NCBI GenBank assembly: GCA_023230665.1
Contig: JALNWY010000016.1
Coordinates: 1-28,665, forward strand
Origin: Deltaproteobacteria bacterium
GTDB taxonomy: Bacteria; Desulfobacterota; Desulfomonilia; UBA1062
Direction: 5' to 3'
Length of the DNA stretch: 28,665 bases
The notes beneath the pieces were generated by a model that worked only from the letters and a program-made list of their open reading frames with translations, did not search any database and was not told the DNA's origin. This document shows positions 22,493 to 28,665 of the stretch, piece by piece. How positions within the stretch are numbered: position 1 is the first letter of the stretch; the number at the start of each line of letters is the position of its first letter. A program made the translations under genes and the position numbers.

Positions 22493-23779
22493 TTACAGGC
22501 GTTCCTGCGGAGCGCCCCACTGCCAGTGGAGGAGATCGGAGAGAAAACCGATGCGCGAGTACCCGGGACCGTGCTTGTATGAAAAGAGGAACGAAAGCGT
22601 ACAGGAGCGATGCGGGCCGGATCGTGCATACCGGAACGTGCGCCAGAGAATGTTTGTCTCGGACGACCTGTGAGTTGATTCGCCGGAGGCGAGGGTCAGC
22701 AGGGGCAGGTAGTTTCTCCGGAAGCCCTCGTCGTGGATGGGGATGAGCCAGGGAAAGTACCACAGGGTCCGGTCCCCGGAGGTGTGCCGGTGCCACAAGG
22801 GCCAGGCGGTGGTCTGCTGTGAATCCACGGCCTGTTCCCTGATCAGGGTGCTCTTCTTGCTTAGGAGCAGGATGGTGGTCCGCTCCTCCCGGATGCGGGC
22901 AGCGGGATTGTAGCTTGCCTCGCGCTTGTACAGCGGCCAGAGCACGATCTTCATCCGGTAGGATTCCCCGGCTGTCTTGGTCCAGTAAAAGGGAAAGAAC
23001 TTGAGCTCCTCGTATGCGCCGGTCGCCTTGCGCAGCAGAGGCCAGGGAAAGTTCGCGCTCGTGAGTTCGGGCGAGAAGTCCCTGCTAAAGGTGAACAGCG
23101 GCCAGAGGATGGAGAGGTTCCAGTAGGCGTCCCCCCGGGAATAATAGAAGAAGGGTATGAAGGCGTTGATGTGCTGGGCTCCCCGCCGGAAATGGAAGAG
23201 GGGCCACAATATGTAATCATGGCGATAGTTCACCGTCTCCTCGTACCCCCAGAGGGGAAAGACCTGGAGCTCGCGGCCGGGTGAATATCGGAATACCGGC
23301 CACAGCACCGAGTAGGTCTCGATGCCGTTGGTGGTCGTCTGCGAGTAGAGCGGCCAGAGCACGAACCGGATCCGGTCGTGCCCGAAACGGCGATCAAGCC
23401 TGCCATAGAGCGGAAAGACCCCGCCGTAGCGCTGTGATTCATGCCTCCCATAAAAGAAGATGAGAAGGTTCACGTTCTCCCGGTCTTCTTCGTTCGTATA
23501 AGAGAAGATCGGGATGAAACGCATCCGCTCGCGGGTGGAGTGGCCGAGGGGATAGAGGATGTCTGTCTGGGAGTCGTCGTGATAGAAAAGGGGGCGAATT
23601 GCGGTATACTCGTCAGTGAAATCAAAGAGGGGGCCGGCAAGAAAGAGCTGATGCCCCTGCTCGCTCGACTCGAAGAAGAGCAGGGGAGCGAGGTTGACCG
23701 TTGCTGCAGACAGGCACTGCCATGGGGCAAGGAGCATGACCGGAAGCAGGACCCCCAAGGCTGCGCGAAGCGGCGGCAT
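22493..23779 (-). CDS. Secreted protein with ~17-residue aromatic-Pro (W/F-P-L-F/Y) repeats
   Basis: A 428-residue protein with a signal peptide (hydrophobic LGVLLPVMLLAPW, cleavage near LSA-A at 25-26). The mature part is built from at least 15 short units centred on an [VIL]-[LF]-[WF]-P-[LF]-[FYW] motif. Examples are VFPLYGRL at 121, VLWPLYSQ at 140, VLWPVFRY at 158, VFPLWGYE at 173, ILWPLFHF at 190, FIPFFYYS at 207, ILWPLFTF at 224, FFPFYWTK at 261 and VLWPLYKR at 279. Spacing is mostly 15-20 residues, as expected for successive beta-strands or hairpins. Few long hydrophobic segments remain after the signal. The ATG follows the MCE gene stop by 5 bases, with no separate ribosome site, so translation is probably coupled. 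An exported or outer-membrane beta-rich protein is inferred; I know no named family with certainty. Confidence 0.75.
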   Translation of the reverse strand: MPPLRAALGVLLPVMLLAPWQCLSAATVNLAPLLFFESSEQGHQLFLAGPLFDFTDEYTAIRPLFYHDDSQTDILYPLGHSTRERMRFIPIFSYTNEEDRENVNLLIFFYGRHESQRYGGVFPLYGRLDRRFGHDRIRFVLWPLYSQTTTNGIETYSVLWPVFRYSPGRELQVFPLWGYEETVNYRHDYILWPLFHFRRGAQHINAFIPFFYYSRGDAYWNLSILWPLFTFSRDFSPELTSANFPWPLLRKATGAYEELKFFPFYWTKTAGESYRMKIVLWPLYKREASYNPAARIREERTTILLLSKKSTLIREQAVDSQQTTAWPLWHRHTSGDRTLWYFPWLIPIHDEGFRRNYLPLLTLASGESTHRSSETNILWRTFRYARSGPHRSCTLSFLFSYKHGPGYSRIGFLSDLLHWQWGAPQERL

Positions 23780-23784
23780 AATCG

Positions 23785-24810
23785 CTACCAGATCAGGCCC
23801 AGGATCGTCCCCAGCACGGTCACAGGCATCTGCTCTTCGATTCCCTGCGCGGCAAGATTGGCGCTCCTGACCGCTTCCTGGAGGTTTGCATAGAGCTCTT
23901 CGTCCGTGAGCAGCATGCCCAGCGTTCCCCGGCCTTCGGCCAGCTCGTCGGTGATGACCCTGATATTCTCGGAAATGGCCAGAAGGTTGCTGTAGAGGGC
24001 GGGGTCGTTCATGAGCATGGAGATGGTGCTCTCGTCATCTATGCCGGAGGTGATGTCCTGCAGGGAATCAACGAACCCGGTCAGTGAGACATAGAGCGCG
24101 TCATCGCGGACAAGCCTGCCGATGGTACCTTCTCCGGCATTAATGGTGCTCACGATCTCACCGAACTCTTCGGCGGTGGAGGTGAAGCTGCCAGATGCCT
24201 CCGCCAGGATGTCGGTGACCCGGCGCAGGCCCGAGACGATGCCGGAGATGTCTTCCCGGTTTTCCGCCACCAGGGAAGAGGATTCCTCGGTGAGGTTCTG
24301 CAGATTCGTGAGGATGGCCCGCAGGGTCTCTTCGTCCCCCAGCGTCGCGTTCAGCGAAAACGAGAGCTCGGTCAGGTTGCCTGCCAGCTCGCCGAGCTGA
24401 ACGAGGAGATCGTCCAGGGAGGGTGGCACGCTTGTCCGCGCAAGGTTTCCGCCCGGCTCGATCATGTTCCCCGAGTTTCCGGGCTGGATGATGATGATCT
24501 TGTCTCCGAGTACTCCCCGGGTTGCAACAGAAGCCTGGCTGTCGATGGGAATGCGCACGTCCTCGTAGACCTGGGTCCTGACCAGGGCCGAGTAATCCGC
24601 GTTTAAGGTTATCTGCTCGACGCTCCCCACCTGGACGCCTGCCAGGACGAGCTGAGAGCCTTTGTTGAGCCCCTCTACCGTGGAGAATACCATGCTGATG
24701 GGATAAGTCCCCCGTCTCGTAAGGTCCAGCTCTCCGATGGTGAAGGAGAGGGCGGCGAAGACCCCGACCACGGCGACGATGAAAATGCCGACCTTTGCCT
24801 CGTTGCTCAT
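23785..24810 (-). CDS. MCE/MlaD domain protein
   Basis: A 341-residue protein with a short cytoplasmic start, one membrane helix (about 7-25), and a single MCE domain (about 37-112). That domain contains VFSTVEGLNKGSQLVLAGVQVGSV and VATRGVLGDKIIIIQPG. MCE proteins form hexameric rings that carry lipids across the periplasm, normally with an MlaE/MlaF ABC transporter. The remaining 220 residues are helical, with three related blocks: GTIGRLVRDDALY (228-240), STISMLMNDPALY (261-273) and GTLGMLLTDEELY (295-307), about 34 residues apart. The C-terminus is hydrophobic. It starts 27 bases after the TPR gene, with a GGGGT ribosome site, and is followed by the repeat-protein gene. No permease or ATPase gene is in the window. 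Confidence 0.9.
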   Translation of the reverse strand: MSNEAKVGIFIVAVVGVFAALSFTIGELDLTRRGTYPISMVFSTVEGLNKGSQLVLAGVQVGSVEQITLNADYSALVRTQVYEDVRIPIDSQASVATRGVLGDKIIIIQPGNSGNMIEPGGNLARTSVPPSLDDLLVQLGELAGNLTELSFSLNATLGDEETLRAILTNLQNLTEESSSLVAENREDISGIVSGLRRVTDILAEASGSFTSTAEEFGEIVSTINAGEGTIGRLVRDDALYVSLTGFVDSLQDITSGIDDESTISMLMNDPALYSNLLAISENIRVITDELAEGRGTLGMLLTDEELYANLQEAVRSANLAAQGIEEQMPVTVLGTILGLIW

Positions 24811-24837
24811 GCCTGTACCCCGGTGATTGCCATCGGT

Positions 24838-26412
24838 TCAGTCCGCCAGCTCATTGATCTTTTCCTCCAGCTCGTCTCGGGAGCTTCTGATGAGCAAAGA
24901 CGCCTTGAGATAGTGGTCGAGAGCCCTATCTTTCTTTCCCAGGCTCTGGAGCACGTCTCCCATATGCTCGTGGATGGTGGGGTCGGTATCGAGCTTTTCC
25001 ACCGCTCTTTTCAGGTAGGCCAGCGCTTCTTCGGGCCTGTTCTGACGGAAGAGCACCCACGCCATGGAATCCAGGATGTAGGGATCGTCCGGGCGCTGCC
25101 TCAGCGCCTCGCTGATCATCTCGTGGGCCTGGTCGAGGTTGATTGCCTCGTCTGCCCAGATGTAGCCTACGAAATTGAGCGCGACCGGATCCTTGGGGTT
25201 ACTCTGGAGCAGCTTGGTGGCGATCTCCAGCCCTTCCTCTCTCCTGCTGTCCGCGTCGAGCTCGGTGGCGAGTTGATAGCCGGCCTCGGCACACCCGTCC
25301 CGGGGAGAAAAAAAATCCCATGCCCGAAACAGCTCGTCCATCATCTCGTCGTGCCTGCCGAGGTCTTTGAGAATCGAGGACCTGAGTAGGGCCGCCTCAC
25401 AGCCCAATCTGCTGGTCAGGGTGATCTGCGAGAGCTGGGAGAAGGCATCGTCAAGGCGGCCGAGCTTGGCGTATACGATGGCGAGATAGTAGGAGTCCTC
25501 CAGGGACATCTCCTGCAGGGAGGTGATGGTGCTCAGCGCTTCTTCGTACATCCCCTCCTGAAGCTGGAGCAGGGCGAGCTTGCGGATGATCTGGGGGTCG
25601 CTGCTGAGCTGCCTGAGCCTTTGCACCTGATCAACGGCGTCCTGGTAGCGGTTCGTCGAGATGTAGAGGTCGGACAGGGCCACGAGGATCTCCACCGCAT
25701 CGGGCTCTATCTCGAGATACTGCTTGTAGACAGACTCGGCTTCACGCTTTTCTCCCAGGAGCTCATGGACCCTGCCGAGCTCCAGATACGCGGGAGCGAA
25801 CCGGGGTTGAAGCTCGATTACCCGGCGAAGCTGGTCTTTTGCGCACGAAAGATCCTTGTTTCCCAGGCAGGCCTTGGAAAGGGTATAGAGGACCATGGAG
25901 TCGTCTTCGGAGCCGAGCAGACTGCGGAGAATCTCCTGGGCCCCGGTAAAATCCGCAACAATAATCTTCAGGTTGGCCAGAAACAGCCTGAGCTGAGTAT
26001 TCTCGGGGTATCTTCCCACCAGAATCTCGGTGTCCTCGATTGCCTGGTTCCAGTCGCCCTTGCGCGCGTATATCCGGGTTCTCAGATCAAGGGCCTCGTC
26101 CACGAAGGTGTGGCTTTCGATGAGCCGGTCAATGAACTCCAGAGCGCGGTCGGGGTTGTTGATGATGTAGAGGATACGCGCCTGGGCGAACCATGCTATG
26201 GGGTCGTCCATGGAGGCATAGAGGTCCAAGGCATTGTTCCAGTTTCCCAGGTTTTCTTCGTACCGGGCGAGCATGAAGGTGAGGCGGGGAGAGACCTCTT
26301 CGCCGGCCACTCGGTTGCCCTCCAGAGGAGGTACGTGGGCGCATCCGGCGCTTAGTGCCAGAATGCCCAGCACAATGAGAAGACTAATGCCTCCGGCTGT
26401 CCGCAATGGCAA
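24838..26412 (-). CDS. TPR-repeat lipoprotein
   Basis: A 524-residue protein with a lipoprotein signal (ISLLIVLGILALSAGC, cysteine 24). Tandem tetratricopeptide-like helix pairs follow over almost the whole length. Good TPR units include FAPAYLELGRVHELLGEKREAE, EILVALSDLYISTNRYQDAV, PYILDSMAWVLFRQNRPEEA and PTIHEHMGDVLQSLGKKDRA. The C-terminal units are the most regular. TPR lipoproteins act as scaffolds, so it is probably a membrane-anchored, periplasm-facing protein. The start is TTG at 26412, with AGGGAG just upstream, inside the last 29 bases of rpe, so the two genes overlap and are in one operon. The MCE gene follows after 27 bases. Confidence 0.88.
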   Translation of the reverse strand: MPLRTAGGISLLIVLGILALSAGCAHVPPLEGNRVAGEEVSPRLTFMLARYEENLGNWNNALDLYASMDDPIAWFAQARILYIINNPDRALEFIDRLIESHTFVDEALDLRTRIYARKGDWNQAIEDTEILVGRYPENTQLRLFLANLKIIVADFTGAQEILRSLLGSEDDSMVLYTLSKACLGNKDLSCAKDQLRRVIELQPRFAPAYLELGRVHELLGEKREAESVYKQYLEIEPDAVEILVALSDLYISTNRYQDAVDQVQRLRQLSSDPQIIRKLALLQLQEGMYEEALSTITSLQEMSLEDSYYLAIVYAKLGRLDDAFSQLSQITLTSRLGCEAALLRSSILKDLGRHDEMMDELFRAWDFFSPRDGCAEAGYQLATELDADSRREEGLEIATKLLQSNPKDPVALNFVGYIWADEAINLDQAHEMISEALRQRPDDPYILDSMAWVLFRQNRPEEALAYLKRAVEKLDTDPTIHEHMGDVLQSLGKKDRALDHYLKASLLIRSSRDELEEKINELAD

Positions 26413-27040
26413 ACATCTCCCTTACGGCCGCTTCCGGATCAGGGCTGCCGAAAACGCTGGATCCGGCTACGACCACATCCACGCCCTGGTCCAGCACCAT
26501 GCCCAGATTACCCGGGCCGATTCCCCCGTCGATCTCCACGAGGATATCTCTTCCGGCTGCGAGCGCCTTTGCCTCCGCGATCTTCGGCACCACCGCGTCA
26601 ATGAAGGTCTGGCCCCCGAACCCCGGGTTGACGCTCATGATCAGGATGAGATCCATCACATCGAGGCAGTATGCAATCGTGCCCAATGGGGTCGACGGAT
26701 TCAGCGCCACTCCCGGGGCGCACCCCAGCTCGCGTATTCTCGTCAGGGTCCGGTGCAGGTGCGGGCAGGTCTCGGCATGGACCGTGATTCCGTTGGCGCC
26801 TGCCTGGGCGAATGCCTCGAGATAGCGGTCGGGATCGGCCACCATCAGGTGGCAGTCCAAGTAGGCGCCGGTAACGGACCGGATGCTCTTGACCACCAGG
26901 GGCCCGATGGTGATGTTCGGCACGAAGCGCCCATCCATGACATCCACGTGAATCCACTGTGCCCCTGCTGATACGACCTTCCGGATGTCACGGCCCAGGT
27001 TTGTGAAATCAGCCGACAATATGGACGGCGCGAGTATCAT
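26384..27040 (-). CDS. rpe: Ribulose-phosphate 3-epimerase
   Basis: A 218-residue TIM-barrel enzyme that interconverts ribulose 5-phosphate and xylulose 5-phosphate in the pentose phosphate pathway. Key blocks are APSILSADFTNLGRDI, the metal-site WIHVDVMDGRFVPN, YLDCHLMVADP, MSVNPGFGGQTF, VEIDGGI, and the phosphate-binding VVAGSSVFG. Catalytic aspartates lie in DVMDG and EIDGG. AGGAGAGG precedes the ATG. It lies 113 bases after fmt, and that gap contains no gene I can support. Its end overlaps the TTG start of the TPR lipoprotein. Confidence 0.97.
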   Translation of the reverse strand: MILAPSILSADFTNLGRDIRKVVSAGAQWIHVDVMDGRFVPNITIGPLVVKSIRSVTGAYLDCHLMVADPDRYLEAFAQAGANGITVHAETCPHLHRTLTRIRELGCAPGVALNPSTPLGTIAYCLDVMDLILIMSVNPGFGGQTFIDAVVPKIAEAKALAAGRDILVEIDGGIGPGNLGMVLDQGVDVVVAGSSVFGSPDPEAAVREMFAIADSRRH

Positions 27041-27153
27041 CCCAACCTCTCCTGAACCTCTTTTTTTACGTTTTTCAAAGTTCTTTTCCCCCCGTTGTGC
27101 CGGTGTCTTTTTATCACGAATTCTTCAAGATTGCTGCACCATTTTTTCGTCAG

Positions 27154-28098
27154 CTACGGGCGGGCGGCATTTCCGAGCATGACCCGGGAGGCATGCAGGC
27201 CGTTGGAAAAGGCGCGGGCGTCCACGGCCTTTTTCCCCTCCACCTGCAGCACCTGCGGGAGCAGGAACCCCTGCCTGCAGGCGATGGTGAGCTCCCGACC
27301 GGTTCTGCTCATGGTGCCGAACTCGATTGCGTGCTCCTTGAAGCAATACGTGCTCTTGAGGATCTTGAGAACCTTTGACTCGAAGGAGGTGTAGGCGCAG
27401 GGCCAGGGGAGAAGCCCGCGGACCATGTTGTGAATGGAGCGGGGGTCCGAGTTCCAGTCGATCTCGCCCTCCTCCTTTTTCAGCATGGGGGCATAGGTCG
27501 CCTTGTCGTGCTCCTGGGGTTTCGCCTCGATCCTGCCCCTTTCCAGCAGATCAAGGGTTTCCAGGAGCTTTTCCGCGCCGAGCGCGCTCAGTCGCGTCGA
27601 GAGGCCGGCAGCGTCTTCATCCTCAAGGATGGGCACCTCTGATTGGAGGAACACGGGCCCGGAATCCATGCCCGAGTCGATCTGCATGATGCTCACCCCG
27701 GTCGTGGCGCACCCCGCAAGGATGGCCCGGTTGATGGGCGCGGCCCCTCTGAAGGCGGGCAGAAGCGAGGCATGGACGTTGATGAAACCATGCGCGGGGA
27801 TCGCAAGCATCTCCTCAGGGATCATCTTTCCGTACGCCACCACGATGACCGTGTCCAGGGCGAGATCGCGGAGCATCCCCGCCAGCTCGGCATTTCCTCT
27901 CAGCCTCTGCGGCTGCACGACAGGAATGCCTTTTGCGAGTGCCAGCTCCTTGACCGGCGGCATCATGAGACGCCGACCTCTGCCTTTCGGCTTGTCGGGC
28001 TGGGTGACCACGCTCAAGACCCGGTGGCCCCCGGCCTCGATCAATGATTTGAGCGAGGGCAGGGCAAACTCCGGCGTGCCCATGAAGGCGAGTCTCAT
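27154..28098 (-). CDS. fmt: Methionyl-tRNA formyltransferase
   Basis: A 314-residue enzyme that formylates initiator methionyl-tRNA using 10-formyl-tetrahydrofolate. The N-terminus MRLAFMGTPEFALPSL is typical. The catalytic triad is N107 and H109 in INVHASLLPAFRGAAPIN, and D145 in SGMDSGPV. The C-terminal tRNA-binding domain is present, so the length is normal. The open frame reaches 28320, but the homologous start is the ATG at 28098, which overlaps the def stop as ATGA, with AAAGGGA upstream. This is the standard def-fmt pair. The stop is TAG; the frame happens to stay open for about 37 codons beyond it. Confidence 0.97.
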   Translation of the reverse strand: MRLAFMGTPEFALPSLKSLIEAGGHRVLSVVTQPDKPKGRGRRLMMPPVKELALAKGIPVVQPQRLRGNAELAGMLRDLALDTVIVVAYGKMIPEEMLAIPAHGFINVHASLLPAFRGAAPINRAILAGCATTGVSIMQIDSGMDSGPVFLQSEVPILEDEDAAGLSTRLSALGAEKLLETLDLLERGRIEAKPQEHDKATYAPMLKKEEGEIDWNSDPRSIHNMVRGLLPWPCAYTSFESKVLKILKSTYCFKEHAIEFGTMSRTGRELTIACRQGFLLPQVLQVEGKKAVDARAFSNGLHASRVMLGNAARP

Positions 28099-28595
28099 AA
28101 GGTCCCTTTCCCCTTTTTTTTCAGATAAATGGAGCGCTTCAGGCTGGATGCATAGTCCAGGATCACCTTTCCGTCCAGGTGATCGATCTCGTGCTGGAAT
28201 ATTCTTGCGAGATATCCGTTCGCCTCCATGCGGACCTCGTTTCCCTTGAGGTCGGTGCCCGTGACGAGTATCCGGGAGGCGCGGTCGACCTCCACGGAGG
28301 TTTCCGGGACGCTCAGGCACATCTCCGTGTCTGTTTCCACGCCCTCCTTCTCGGCGATGACCGGGTTGATCAGGACGATGAGCTGGCTCTTGTCCTTTCC
28401 AGCGGAAGGATCAACGAGAACGAGCCGGACAGGCTCGCCCACCTGGGGGGCGGCGAGACCCACACCGGGGGCGGTGTACATGGTGTGTCTCATATCCTCG
28501 ACAAGGGCGACGAGATCGATATCGATGTTGCCCACCTCGTGTGCCCGGGATTTGAGAACCTTGTCCGGATAGATCAGGATCTCTTTTTTCGGCAT
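28095..28595 (-). CDS. def: Peptide deformylase
   Basis: A 166-residue metallo-enzyme that removes the N-formyl group from nascent proteins. The three family motifs are visible: GVGLAAPQ (44-51), EMCLS (91-95, metal ligand C93), and QHEIDH (134-139, ligands H135 and H139 with catalytic E136). The second motif has methionine where most deformylases have glycine (EGCLS). The start is the ATG at 28595. No good ribosome site is seen, and a promoter lies so close upstream that the mRNA may be nearly leaderless. The gene heads the def-fmt-rpe-TPR-MCE-repeat gene string and overlaps fmt by 4 bases. Confidence 0.96.
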   Translation of the reverse strand: MPKKEILIYPDKVLKSRAHEVGNIDIDLVALVEDMRHTMYTAPGVGLAAPQVGEPVRLVLVDPSAGKDKSQLIVLINPVIAEKEGVETDTEMCLSVPETSVEVDRASRILVTGTDLKGNEVRMEANGYLARIFQHEIDHLDGKVILDYASSLKRSIYLKKKGKGTL

Positions 28596-28603
28596 AGTAC
28601 GCT

Positions 28604-28633
28604 ACCATAGAACCAAAGCTTCCGGTCTGTCAA
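28604..28633 (-). promoter_or_regulatory. Promoter of the def-fmt operon
   Basis: On the minus strand a perfect -35 TTGACA (28633-28628), 18 bases, then TATGGT (28609-28604). Transcription would begin near 28597, only 2-3 bases before the def ATG at 28595. Confidence 0.5.
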
Positions 28634-28665
28634 GTGGCGCTATTCCTTGCTGGTTTCCCGGATTC

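Overview
The window is dense, GC-rich bacterial chromosome, mostly housekeeping genes with some accessory ones. Several features point to an anaerobic Deltaproteobacterium (Desulfobacterota-type). These are the gene strings rplM-rpsI-argC and ispG-proS-rel, a rubrerythrin/rubredoxin/flavodiiron oxygen-defence cluster, a large YdiF-type CoA-transferase, and a single-MCE-domain protein with TPR partners. The taxon is inferred from gene content and order, not from a marker-gene search.

Layout. 52-2673 (minus): a CsaB-like pyruvyl transferase followed by an FAD-dependent oxidoreductase. 2971-3276 (plus): a small ABM-type monooxygenase behind an extended -10 promoter. 3372-5378 (minus): a 668-residue CoA-transferase with a C-terminal extension. 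8389-5637 (minus): rplM, rpsI, argC and a MEMO-family gene. 8679-10091 (plus): a receiver-only response regulator and a MobA-like nucleotidyltransferase. 11068-10076 (minus): a DUF2804 protein. 13228-11279 (minus): an HDOD-GAF-HisKA-like protein with no ATPase domain and a repeated C-terminal tail. 13297-18185 (plus): ispG, proS and a bifunctional Rel/SpoT, with genes abutting or overlapping. 18685-18203 (minus): a small lipoprotein. 19190-18870 (minus): tRNA-Leu(GAG) and rpmB. 19490-22054 (plus): a ferritin-like protein, a wrecked flavodiiron (fprA) gene, rubredoxin, a TIGR02757/DUF2400 protein and rubrerythrin. 28595-22120 (minus): def, fmt, rpe, a TPR lipoprotein, an MCE/MlaD-like protein, a secreted protein with a ~17-residue aromatic-Pro repeat, and perhaps a 58-residue ORF.

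Two regions are most worth attention. First, the TPR lipoprotein, MCE protein and W/F-P-L repeat protein form a tight unit downstream of rpe. They look like a possible envelope lipid-handling module, but no ABC permease or ATPase is in view. Second, the oxygen-defence operon holds a flavodiiron oxygen reductase gene reduced to its first codons plus its last ~90 codons, with a frame change and an in-frame TAG. Its neighbours (rubredoxin, rubrerythrin, ferritin-like protein) are intact.

I saw no CRISPR array, insertion sequence, prophage, integrase or replication origin. Several genes start with TTG (argC, rel, the TPR gene, possibly the nucleotidyltransferase). TAG serves as a normal stop codon in about seven genes.
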